64,000 bases of DNA from the NCBI GenBank assembly GCA_945859605.1, contig OX243811.1, forward strand, positions 65,828,804-65,892,803, read 5' to 3'. Positions 30,392 to 41,605 of the stretch are shown here, piece after piece. Position 1 is the stretch's first letter. Each line of letters opens with the position of its first letter. The notes under the pieces were generated by a model. The model made no database searches. It had not been told where the DNA came from and saw only the letters and a program-made list of their open reading frames with translations. The position numbers and the translations under genes are program-made. The stretch is from Lumbricus rubellus. Taxonomy: Eukaryota; Annelida; Clitellata; Crassiclitellata; Lumbricidae.

Positions 30392-31368
30392 TATATATAT
30401 ATATATATGCTATCGATCATGTCGTGTTACATGGCCATTGTCGCAAAGCAGTGGTTTGCTACACAGCTGCTGAATCCTGCAGTGTCTCCTGTGTCGTGCA
30501 CAGCGTTCAATAAGTCAGCACCACACTTTTTCGTCGCCGTCGTCATCTTCGATCCATAGCATTCCCATTCCCAACCTCCATCGTCCTCGGACCCCTTCCA
30601 AAAAAGGACTAAAATACCGGTCAACTGCAGGCTGCTCTCGAGGTTATCATGACATTGTGGCTGCCTCGATCATGATGTGACCAGCATATAGTAATATTAT
30701 CTTAGTTTTCCTATATAGTTTTGGTGTGAGCCAGTAGCAGTAGGCTACCATTGTGTTCCAGGCCCCAGCTGACGTGTTTCTCACCAGCTTTCTGATGCAG
30801 TCTTCGTCTCAAATCTCAAATACTCGAACACGCCATTCTTCCTCCTTCTTCAGCATACAGGCCTCGCATGAGTCACATCCATACGTCGCCACTGGCCACG
30901 CCACTCGCCAGCGCCATAGGCCTACATCAAGCAAAGTTAAACTAGCCGAGTAAAGTGCAAACTGTACTCTAGGTATACGCGCGTGCATGCAGCGTGTATA
31001 CTCACTTCTCACTGTACGCTAGGGTATAGACCTTCGCGGGTATGCAGAAGCAGAAAAAATCGCGAATTTTGAAGGAAAATCACGAAATTTGATCGTGTTG
31101 ATTAAGGGTTTTGGGCAGAAAATTGTTAGAAGAAGCACTCGATGACTAAAAAAAGTTCGTCAGAAATTTTAATGACTAGAAAAGAACACAGGTCAACCGC
31201 GAAGCAAAGACAATAAGCTTAGGCCTAGGCCTATTAATCTAAGTTATTTGTGCGCAATTGTGCCCTATACGCTAGTCGTGCGACGTGCGAACACCTTCGA
31301 GTGCCTATAATTTATGTTAAAATTGTTATTTGTTGGTCGAGTGTTTCATGTTCGATTAATCCGACTAC

Positions 31369-31792
31369 CCAGACGAAGAATGGTAAATAACTATAATGTT
31401 TGCTGTAGACGGAGTGTCGGCTGACAGCTGGTCTTGGCAGGTCCACGATCCAACATCACTCCAAGCAACACTTTTGACGATCAGACCACAACCTAAGTCA
31501 GTCGTGTTGACCTCGTAGGGTCCAGCGAATGCGCCGACCACTTGGCATTGGCTAACGACGACATCTGTACTGCTAGATCCCTGGTGCATCCACTGCACCT
31601 GTTGCGATGGTCTGCGGCATGCCAGTGTCGCGCGGGTTCCTAAGTTCCATGTGGCATCTTTCGGAGCGATTCTCGACATCTACGATTTAACAGCCCAACA
31701 TACAACTAATCATCATCATCATCATTATTTTTTATTATTATTATTATTAGGCTAATTGTACATTATATTAGTGCAATTATTATTATTATTGC

Positions 31793-31844
<52 letters not shown>

Positions 31845-31884
31845 ACTAGTCCGGAATTGTCAGGCCTCGTCTTCAGGGTTTGAA

Positions 31885-31948
<64 letters not shown>

Positions 31949-34900
31949 GTTATAATGAAGGGACTGCTGCTGATACCGTCGTCTTTTACCTCTGCCACAG
32001 TCAGCACAGTCCGCAGGCATTTCAATAAAGAAAAGATATTATATTAATATTATCATCATCATCATTGTGTGCATAAATTATTAGATATTAGGCCTACATT
32101 ACCGGTATTGCATGCGTTAAAAATTTCATAATTCTACTTCTGAGCTGAGAGTAGGCCTATATAGAATGTTCGACCTGTTGTTTCTGTATGTTGGATCATA
32201 AATTGTTACTCACAAGTTGCCGCAAAGTAACTGAGGCAAACTGGTACCTGTAGGCCTATACACAGGGCCGCAGGCCCGGCCTTAGGGCAAGGCGAGCGAG
32301 GCAACCGCCTTGGGCCCCGCGCTTCCAGGGGCCCCGCGGTTCCAAGGGCCCCGCGCTGCTGGCTATAATTTTTTCTTTGACGATATTGACAATGATTATA
32401 CGTCGTATAAAACAACTGTTCTTGCAGTCAATTTGTCTCGCATAATGTGACATGGTGATTTTGAAAGAACGAAACTTCGCTAAACCGAGTAACAGCAAGC
32501 TTACTTTTTAGAGTTGACCTGCATGTAAAATTCTCTCCAGAAAACACTAATTAGCCTAGGGCCTAACTCATTTTGCTTCAAATTTGCAAATGGACATCCG
32601 CATACATTTTTGTTAGATTGCAAAACACAATGATAGTGCATGGTGACAATGTTAACGACAGCTTAGAAAATGCAAAACAGGAAATTTAGAACATAGATAG
32701 GCCCTATATTTTCAGAGAGGTGCCTACATGTAGCCTAATTCTGCCTAAATTTTTCCGTTTCACTTTGTGAATATAATTAGCATCATTAGTGCTTTGGCGC
32801 AAAGAAATTTGTCAAAAGCCAAAACGCAGACCTAACATGCATCATTTGAAAATCAAATAGGCCTATGTAGGTTACAGGCCACATCAATGTGGTTTGTTTT
32901 AATATAGTGCTCTTAGCTCTAAAGAAATTTGGGAAACAACGTTAAGTGTCGCATCTTAGGTGGCTCTCCTTCACCAGTGCCTCATTCACAGGAAATCAAC
33001 TGAGTAAATTTAAGCTTGAGGACCCGCTGCTGCCTAGGGCCTCGCAAACCCTAGGGCCGGGCCTGCAGGGCCGGATTAACCAGTATGCCATGTCTGCCAT
33101 GGCGGCGGGCCCCCCGTCGTCAGGGGCCCCCCGCGTCTGCAAAAAATTATTTTTATTGTGCATTTTCCCATTTATTCATATTTGCTTCTAACACAGTGTG
33201 TACATTTGCGTCCATTGGTCATTGTTTTCTTCTTAGGGCGAGCAACAATTTTATTTAAGTTGGCCTCTATGTTTGTGCCAGCTCTGATTTATGATTTCGT
33301 CGGTATTCCATTTGGCCTACTTTTAAAAGAGATAGGCCAGAGTTACAGACAGGCGGACGGAGAGGGAGAGATACGCCTTTTGAAAAGAGTCAGACATAGG
33401 CTACATGTAGACGAACAGACAGACGGAGACAAAGATATAGTCATAGAGATTCGGTTAAACAAGGCCACATGTAATTTGAACAGTTGAACTCTGTAATGGG
33501 TCTGCAAATTCATGCACAAGGTGTATCATGTTATCTTTGGCACAGTCTTACAAAGGAGGCAATTTATAATGATTATGTCGTAGAGGAATGCTGTTAGACT
33601 ACATGGATGCGTGGATCACGGCCATCTCAATTGAGTGTGGACGCAGAGAGGGGAAGAGTGAACTGTAAATTGTCACTTGTCAGTGCTTCTGAACTTCCCA
33701 CCCACTTTCGTATAACTAGAACTCCGCATTAGGCCTATGGATGTTGCAGGCACTCGCTGCATGCCACAGTGACTCATTTGGCATCAGGGAGGGTCCAAGA
33801 TTACTCCACTGGGGAGCAAGATCATTCCACTCACTTGACTGGGGAGGGTCGGTCCTGAAGATGGGAGAGGGAATTATCGCTAAAAGTTGTGCAGCCAAGG
33901 CAGAGCTAGGCGAGGTCACCCTACGTTTGGGAAAGATAGGCTAATATATGTTTCTCAATCTAAAGCCGACCAAAGCTGGCTCTGACTTGTATGATGATAA
34001 ATTGGGCGAATCATAGATGCCCGAGACCATACTCTATGTAGGCCTATGCGGGCTTGCATTCCACTGAAAATCCCAACTATACGTGCAACTTGGTCAATGA
34101 CAGATATATCTTGCCAAACCCGTAGACCCGTAGGGTAGGCCTATAAAGGAATACTGTGCAGATCGAGGATAGAAAGGATACGTAACGAAATAACTCTTGA
34201 AGAAACCGGACACAACGAAACAGTAATTGACAGAATGAGGAAGAGAAGGCTGACTTGGTTCGGATATAGGCCTATAACACGGATGGAGGAGAAAAGACTA
34301 CCAGCGACAGTGCTATATGGACAAACAGAGGGAGAAAGAAGCAGAGGAAGACCAAAAAAGACATGGATGAAAAACGTGATGGAGGACCTAGAAATGAAGG
34401 GCATGGGCATACGAAGAGCTGTGGACAAGTCCAGAGGCAGAGCAACTTGGAGACGTCTTGTAAAGGCCTCATCGTCAGCATGCGCTTGACGGAGGAGAAA
34501 TTGGAGGTCTATAAATGAAAGTTGTCGAGGTGGTTAAAAGATGAGTCTTCTTCAGTTTGGTTTATCAAAATGTATGCGTAAAAAATTCCGATACCGGAAA
34601 TGTCGGCGTTTGTGACGATGAGAAAGTCGAAATTAAGAAACACATGCAGCTGATGCGTAAAGAGGGCACGCTCTCCTGGGTCAATCGGATCATGTACATA
34701 GGCCTAGGCCTATATAAAGGTATGCGCTGCAGTCTGCAGATAATTAATAGGCCTATTTAAAAAGTTTTATGTATCATGTAGCATTTCTGCGTTTTTATAG
34801 TAATTTCTTAAAAACTAATTTAGTATTATTGCTGTGGTTGTTGCTGCTGCTGTTGTTGCTGCTCTTGTTGATCTCCCAAAATGCAGACAGAATGGTCAAC

Positions 34901-35797
34901 TTTACATGGATCAAAGTCTAATCCGCCGTCCTTTTTCGACAATTCTCACACTGCAATAATTATACTGAATATAGATGCTATGTCATTATTGCAACAGGCT
35001 TCTTAGCGTTGAGAGTGATCTCTTAAACACAGTTTCCTTTAAGGACATTCTTGACCAGTTTGTCACTGCCAAGAGCAGAAAAATCTGAACCATAATTGGT
35101 ATAATTATAGAATTTAAACTACTAAACTGAACAATAATTATAATCTATTAAATTGACGTTTATAAAGTGTAATTTAAAAAATGTTTTGGTATTTCATTAA
35201 GCTACATCTAATTAGGTTTTGAATTATATCGAGTCAATAAGAGACACGAATGGACAGGTGGGCCTCTGGAGTGTGGTGACCGAAGGTAATGGAAAATTAG
35301 GGGCCCCCCTGAAAATATGGCGGCGGGCCCCCCGAGGGGTTAATCCGGGCCTGCCTATACAGTAGGCCTATACAATGCATTGATTGTAGTATTGTACGGA
35401 ATAAACAGTAGGGAACCATTATTAGCCTATGCATAGGCTACATTGGCTTCGATAGTTTGTAGATGTTGTTTGGAGCAACGTGGTAGATTAACTAAATACT
35501 GACCGAGGTCCTGTAGGTGACGCAGGACTGAACTGTGGCAAAGGTCGTCGGCGGGGACTCGAAGGTCAGGCACCTTGACGTTTCTTTTGTGTAGCTGAAG
35601 TAATTGCAGTCAGGTTGCGCTATGCATAGAGATCCACAGTGAGCGTAGTCAGACGTGAATCCTTCTCTGGTTGGAATATTTGTGGCGCAGAGACCTCTGG
35701 TGTTGGTCTTCGGAACAAGCAGAGAAAACGATTTCCCCACAGATGCTGCATCGGAAAACTTATCGCACGCCATGCAGATCGAGGCGAGGAAAACGAT
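31369..35797 (-). CDS. Secreted/receptor-type gene, partial: PAN/apple-like exon and Ig-like exon
   Basis: Exon at about 35797-35504: a hydrophobic leader (LIVIVFLASIC) then a Cys-rich module with C...CGSLC...PDCNYFSY...RCLTF...SC, a PAN/apple-type pattern, with donor GTCAGT. Exon at 31679-31369: an Ig-like domain with LACRR, VQWMH and DVGSWTC, acceptor TAG. Phases fit (0 to 0). The 3.8-kb intron holds nested hAT elements. An in-frame TAA (35807-35809) separates a nearby ATG (35818) from the leader. Either the exon starts at an acceptor just after it (TTATAG) with the start codon further upstream, or the gene is broken. Further exons were not found. Family role would be extracellular binding or adhesion; identity unknown. 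Confidence 0.5.
31785..31952. repeat. (ATT)n microsatellite, two blocks
   Basis: Two long ATT arrays separated by a 45-bp unique stretch (31843-31888). Poly-Asn reading frames here are artefacts. Confidence 0.95.
32271..33065. mobile_element. Inner non-autonomous hAT element (A), inserted in the TIR of element B
   Basis: Termini CAGGCCCGGCCTTAGGG and, inward from 33065, CAGGCCCGGCCCTAGGG. The flanking duplication CAGGGCCG at 32263-32270 and 33066-33073 is exactly the first 8 bases of element B. 795 bp, no coding potential. Confidence 0.9.
34141..34500 (+). repeat. LINE 3' fragment of a second family (RTE/craniate-type tail)
   Basis: The plus strand encodes EETGHNETVIDRMRKRRLTW, then GERSRGRPKKTWMKNVMEDL and RATWRRLVK. 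This is the familiar RRLRWFGH...GRPKKTW...DR..WR C-terminal tail of non-LTR RT ORFs, unlike the 53.7-kb family. It is 5'-truncated and lies inside hAT element B. Confidence 0.75.
34996..35088 (+). pseudogene. hAT transposase C-terminal remnant of element B
   Basis: Thirty codons, RLLSVESDLLNTVSFKDILD, then QFVTAKSRKI and a stop. This matches the typical end of hAT transposases (LS-E-DL...DF--AK-RK). Upstream coding is lost or unrecognisable. Confidence 0.65.
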
Positions 35798-36009
35798 AAC
35801 TATAAGTTAAAGACGCATTGCCAATGAGCATCTTACAAGACTAGTCTTACAACATAATACATTACCGTATACAATAGGCCTACAATATTATTAGTCATTT
35901 ATACCGCGCTTGAACAAAAACCAGTCTTGCACAAGCGCGCTTCACTACAAATCTAGTCATAATGCAACGAAAACAAATGAGTTTTTAACTTTGATTTAAA
36001 CTCTGCAAA

Positions 36010-36109
36010 TTCCGACTTATAATTACAGGCCCTATAAGGCATCTATTGCAGTCTGCAATAGATGCCTTATAGCCTAGTTATAGGGCCTGTAATTAATTAT
36101 AAGTCGGAT
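36010..36109. repeat. Fold-back element (double hairpin)
   Basis: Outer arms TTCCGACTTATAATTACAGG and its complement, and inner arms AAGGCATCTATTGCAG / CTGCAATAGATGCCTT, give a near-continuous stem of about 45 bp with a few mismatches. Confidence 0.85.
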
Positions 36110-36308
36110 TTGTATTACTATTTATCACTTAGCCTAAATCATCTTATTATTTTAGGCTTCGGTAAAAGCTTAGGCCTACTCATAAAATAAATTTAGGTAA
36201 ACGTAGGCCTATACGTAGGCTATAGACTTCTACTGAGTCTCATAGAAAAGGGTTAGCCTGTTAGGCCTAAATACTATGCCTGTAGCGCATACGAAACTAT
36301 TAAAATCA

Positions 36309-36359
36309 GACCTAGGCTCATAGACATCATATATTACTGTGATGTCTATGCCTAGGCTA
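36309..36359. repeat. Short hairpin
   Basis: Arms CCTAGGCTCATAGACATCA and TGATGTCTATGCCTAGG around a loop of about 10 bp. Confidence 0.75.
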
Positions 36360-36689
36360 CAGTTGATGCTACAGCGGAAAACTTATTGTAGGGTCCTAGA
36401 TGATGCAGACGGCAAGAGAAACGATGAACATAAGAGCTGTAGAGTCTAGGTGCAATTAAGAGAACCTAGTAGGCCTAATCAATTAGCCTAGATGACTATT
36501 ATCTGCAGGCCTATCATGAAAACTAAGGTTCTAAGCACTCTTAATTTGTCGCACTTTTTTACAGTGACTCGTAATCGTAGGCCTAATTGTAATCTCCACA
36601 CTTCTAAAGCCAGGCCCAGCTAGGACATCAGCTTATTTACGAGCACTTCGTCGAGTCAGATGATTTGTCCAAAAGATGCTAAGTACTTG

Positions 36690-36920
36690 TTTGTATGTGC
36701 ACTTGTGATAGCGCCCCTTCAAGCTCTCTACTCGAAGGCGCTCCCGACTACAGCGCGGACACTGCATCGGAGTTTTACACCGAAGCCCTGAGCAATTGCG
36801 AGTGAAGGACTTGCTCATGCAGGCCGGTATCTACGCGGCGGCTTGAGGTGGATTCGAACCTGAAACCCTCCGGCTGCAAGGCAACGAACATACCCAATAG
36901 GCCTACGCCACTGCGCCCCA
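36690..36920 (-). repeat. tRNA-derived SINE, copy 1
   Basis: On the minus strand the head carries pol III-like boxes (an A-box-like stretch and GGTTCGAATCCACC near 36850). The body is the same as at 43605-43825. The tail reads GGGGCGCTATCACAAGTGCA, matching the 3' end of the local LINE family. Confidence 0.75.
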
Positions 36921-39511
36921 CAAAGGTACGTAGGCCTATCTATAGGAGGTCCGAGTCCGTTTTCCAGAGGGTGAGATGGACAGACTAGGGGAGATGTTTA
37001 ATATGGGCGTCTCTGAGTTATAAATTTTGATGTTATTTTGTGCTATAGGCCTAAGAAAAGCAATGTTTCTGACCGTTTGTGCTGATCATAGTTTCCAACC
37101 GTTCACTTGTTAGCATTCAACGTCTTCCAAAAGTGCATTAGTTAACTGCATCGCAGTAGTAGGCCTAATACGTAAATTGTCGTTCTTTATGTAGCCTACG
37201 TACAACAGCTTACGTAGGCCTACAGGCAACTCAACGTAGCCTACGTTTGCCCAAGATTCAGCTTTTTTGACTGTCAGAGCAATCTGGCATGCATACAATT
37301 GAGGAATTACAATTGACGTCGATAACTCTAAACTGATTGTCTTAAGCGTTTGCCCTAAAGCCAGTATACAGACAAAAGGTTTTCAAACATCATATCCTCT
37401 CACGTACTGTTTCAAAGAAACGTGTCTGATCGGGAACAATTGTCCATCTACACCTCAGTGTGACGAACAATTAACAGCTGCTTTCTATCTGCCAAGAGTT
37501 ATAGTCCATAATTACAGTCGGTTCATGATTGCTTTTGTTTCGCTATTGTTGTTTGCGTCCTATTGTGTCCCAAGACACGTGCAAGAATGTACTTGCCCAT
37601 TTTAGACAATGTTCTTCTTATTGACTCGTGCATTTCTTCGCAATGGACTTCTCTTCTGTTGGATAAAGAAAACTTTAGGTTTGAAGGGTGGATATTTATC
37701 GTCGCTCTTCTCCTTTCTCTAAGCTTGGAGATGGCACTGTCAAAGTGCGAGCAGTGGCAGAGGTAAAAGACGACGGTATCAGCAGCAGTCCCTTATAAAC
37801 CATTGAGCAGTGGATGTGTAGTGTGAGAATTGTGGAAAAATCACTGCAGCCTGGAGTAATGCATATAAAGATGGCTTCGACATTATAAAAAGACAGCTAA
37901 AAATCACTTAGTTTCTTATTCTTCACCTACACTTCATATTCATGAATGCAAAGTGGCCTCGTTCTTGAATTTCTCCTGTTACCACGGTCACTCCTAGGTC
38001 ACTATTAAAGATACATTATAAAGCATTTGAAAACTTCCTGTTGACAGTGCTGGTATCGGGAGTACCAATTTCGAGCATGCACTGGCGAATTTCGAGCAAT
38101 GGTGTAAAACGAAAAACGGTACCCTGAACTAAATCTGAGGCAGTCATATGGGTACGAAGTGCTAGCGATTGCATTTCTTAGCCTTGCCTTGGCATATAAG
38201 GGTTGGTGCCAGACCTCTCCCTTGCCGCCTCATCTTCCCACCAACAGTGTACAATCAGTATACTCGTTAGAAGTGAGTTGGCTATGGGTAAAAAATCTCA
38301 AATCCCAGGTGGAGATGTTAACCCCCAACCTCTCAATTGACATTCCAGCACGCTAATCACTACACCCATAAACTACTGTATATAAATAACAAGACACGTG
38401 CAGTGCAGTACGTTTATTTGAAATGGTGAAAGCAAACACACAAAAAGAAAGTCTTAAAATGGAAGGTTTGAACGACAACAATACTGTTTGATGACGAGAA
38501 CAACTTGTAAATGCACAAAAATATAAACAGTTGTGAACACTTAAAGAGAAACTTTCATCATAATAAACAAGTTTTTGAACTTCAGTACTGAATGGAATGT
38601 TCAGAACCGTATTTCCAGTTTATTATAGCTGCACTCTCTGAAATCCTGTGCATCATTCGTTAGTCTATGTTGCACCAGTTCTTTAGAATGAACTTCCACA
38701 AGATGGATCTCTGCCAGCTTGCTCATCTTCCTATCAGTTGCTTCTCCACCAGCTTCATCCACGGATTGACATCCCTGGATCCCGACCTAGCACTGGAATG
38801 AACCTTGGTTTGATATATCCATAGTTAAAAAACGGGCCTTGCTCACATAATCACATTGCTGTTGTGTGGTGTCGAGCATGAGATTTACATTGCATTACAT
38901 CAAATACCAGTAATAACAATATTAATGGTAAGAATAGCAATTATAATGGTAAGAATAGTAATAATAGAAATGTGTAAATTATGATAAAAATCATCAGAGC
39001 AATCTACTTTAACTCTACTTCAGAATTGGCTCAGAACATCTGGGCAGGTCACAAAACATACATGTACTAACCAACAATTTACTGGAATTAAGTCAATATC
39101 CTTCACAGATGCGAGTTAAACTAAACAACAAAATACATCAATTTATCTCAGACTTGAATAAACCCTGTAATCCCCAACAACTTGTTGTGGCTTCATATGC
39201 CTTGCCCTTGCATCATTACATTATCTTTAATCCAAAACCAAAAACACTCAAAACTGCAATACTGAAAATATCATTGCAAATGCAATTTTTAATCATAGTC
39301 AAGCATCAATAACATTTTATTATTTTTAATTAATTTATTAATTTCTATTGCACCGGTGGCTAATGCACAAGACATCAATCCATGGCAAACAAAACCACTC
39401 TGAAGATCAGTACGTTGAGAATGACACGGTATATTGCATATAACCAACATCGCATAAAATTCTTATAATTCTATCAAATAGGCAAAATGAAACAACTGCA
39501 ATTATAATTAA

Positions 39512-39766
39512 CTCGTATTGTACTAAATCAAACTATCATGGAAAATCCATTTACTTTTACTTTAATACAAAATTAGAAAACAAAAAACAAAAAGCAACAA
39601 GTCTTTCAACCATTCAGAGTTAAAATAATAAAAATAAAATGTCTCGTATTGTACTAAATCAAACTATCATGGAAAATCCATTTACTTTTACTTTAATACA
39701 AAATTAGAAAACAAAAAACAAAAAGCAACAAGTCTTTCAACCATTCAGAGTTAAAATAATAAAATG
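39512..39766. repeat. 131-bp tandem duplication
   Basis: CTCGTATTGTACTAAATCAA at 39512 recurs at 39643. The copies are almost identical through CATTCAGAGTTAAAATAAT. Confidence 0.9.
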
Positions 39767-40441
39767 TTGCCATCAGAAAAAGAAACAGCTACATTGCATA
39801 ATCATAAGTGCCAAAAAGTGTCTGCAACAATTTCTTGGCAGCACCATAATTATTAGCACGAGAAAAGCCTGTCCAATGTGTCCACGTAAAAAATCGGTGG
39901 CTAATGTTTGATTAATAGCTCTTTAAAGTCTGCTCATTTCTGCAGTAAACATGTTCAAGAAATTCTCAAATACTGCTGAAGTGACAAAATCTAACAAAAA
40001 ATATATAAAATCTACAGTTTTATGTACTACAGGCGTGTTTACACAGTACTCAAAGTGAAAAAATAACAAGGAATGCAGAATAACAACAAAGACTAGTGCA
40101 GAATAAACTGACTCAATGTTTGAGATTAGCGTCATTGACTGCCTACGGTACATGTATTAACAAATGAATGCATTATTAATGTAGCAATGCATTGTATAGA
40201 ACAGCAGCAGATGAGTCATATATCAGATCATGGCACAAAAGCAAGATGACTTAGGAGACATCATCATGAACAACACACACAACAAACTCAGAAATTATTC
40301 ATATACAATATGCTTTGAAAATATCCTGAAAGCCAGAAGCTGGATGATTGTGTTAAAATCTTCACAAATTTAACAATAACTGACAGCCATTCTAATTTGT
40401 TTCCATAACTTTTTTGGGGTGGGGGTGATCCAGAATACTAT

Positions 40442-40523
40442 TTAACACGTTCACCGCCAAGGACGAGTTAACTCGTCCTTCAGCCAGTCATTTAACATGG
40501 CGTGTAGGCGGTGAACGTGTTAA
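40442..40523. mobile_element. Micro-MITE, TTAA-flanked (piggyBac-like, family B), copy 1
   Basis: 82 bp including TTAA at both ends. Termini TTAACACGTTCACCGCC are inverted at the right (GGCGGTGAACGTGTTAA). An internal palindrome GACGAGTTAACTCGTC is present. Same length and structure as 55168-55249. Confidence 0.8.
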
Positions 40524-41605
40524 GAGACATACATGTACACGTGAAAACATTCAGCTAATGTGAAGCTAAGATCTGAGGCAAAGTACTACAACGCACAATA
40601 CATTTAGTTACATAATAGCAAATTACACAAACTGATTAATATTTAGCTGCAAACACGTATACCTGAAGTAATCAAAGCTTCAGTGTTTCAAGATCAAAGC
40701 ACGGTGCATAACAGCCTGAGTAAGCAGAAAAAGCATGCTGGTTACTAAAGCAATATTTTTAAGATAACAACTACTGTAACAGTTTACAATATATGAGTAA
40801 AGACCAACGAACATTGAAATAGGAATTACATTTGGGCACCAATGAATATTTTTTAGGAAATGGTTGCATAAAGCTGAAGCAAAGTGCTGCTGAAAGATGG
40901 AATGACAGTGTTCAGCAGTGCTCATACATTTGTGATAGTCTCCAGCAGTACCAGTACTTCCTTCCCAAAATCCTGGAATGATTTTCCTCGTGAGGTCAGT
41001 GTCCCAACATTTCGAACATAGAATAAAGCAATGCTAGAGAGTGGCAATAATTCTGTAACATTTTCCAAAAAAGAAAAATCTCCGTACAAAGATTCTAGAT
41101 CACATTTCTTTGTCTGAGATCCAAAATTTATTGAATCAGAGATTATACGTGAGGTCTGTTATTTAAGAAAGTTCTAATCGCTCCCTCTCTTCTTTTAACC
41201 GTACACCAACCCCATTCTTCTTTTAAGCTTACATTAAAAAACCCATTCTTCTTTTAACCTCACATCGCCCCATTCTTCTTTTAACCGTACACCAGCCCCC
41301 ATGCTTCTTTATACTCTGTATCACCCATCAGGTTACTGCAGTGATCACCAAGTACTGGTACGTTTTAAATCATAACACAAAAAGCACGCAGAAACATTTT
41401 GAAGAAACTTAGCATTACCAACCAACAAACAACAACTGCAAAAATTCCATATTATGAGAAAAATGCAGGCACAAAATTAATACAGGGAAATGTTCAATTA
41501 AAAAATCAAGACTTCAATGTGACTGAAAGCAATGCTATAAGACGCTTTGGCAGAAAGCAGCTTAGATCTAGACCAGGTCATGACCCTTGACCTTGATCCT
41601 CCTCT

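Larger units (their letters stand above)
32263..35353 (+). mobile_element. Outer hAT element (B) with transposase remnant, split by an inner hAT
   Basis: The left terminus CAGGGCCGGATTAACC is at 33066 and its first 8 bp are also at 32263-32270. The right terminus, read inward from 35353, is CAGGCCCGGATTAACC. The flanking 8-bp duplication CCTATACA is at 32255-32262 and 35354-35361. The inner element's target duplication is the first 8 bp of this element. A transposase tail is found at 34996-35088, and a LINE fragment at 34141-34500 has also landed inside. Confidence 0.88.
35830..38400. other. Intergenic with hairpins and a SINE; no gene recognised
   Basis: Contains a roughly 100-bp fold-back (36010-36109), a second hairpin (36309-36359), a tRNA-type SINE (36690-36920), and a 41-bp block shared in inverted orientation with 31960-32010 (about 37755-37795). 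A short frame near 37587-37765 has a hydrophobic stretch (WIFIVALLLSLSLEMA) but no other support. Confidence 0.5.
38400..41600. other. AT-rich region downstream of the EF-hand gene; possible long 3' UTR
   Basis: No coding signal. It holds a 131-bp tandem duplication, a micro-MITE at 40442-40523 and a short tandem array of CCCATTCTTCTTTTAACC units (41190-41310). It lies directly 3' of the minus-strand EF-hand gene, so part may be its 3' UTR; this is inference. Confidence 0.4.

Noticed and set aside
31763..32020. 85-codon ORF with poly-Asn and poly-Ile
   Set aside because: Produced by the ATT microsatellite.
36840..36920. Possible tRNA gene with a GGTTCGAATCC B-box (also at 43750-43826 and 48700-48768)
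   Set aside because: No cloverleaf with paired acceptor stem could be drawn; the sequences continue into repeated bodies, so they are SINE heads.
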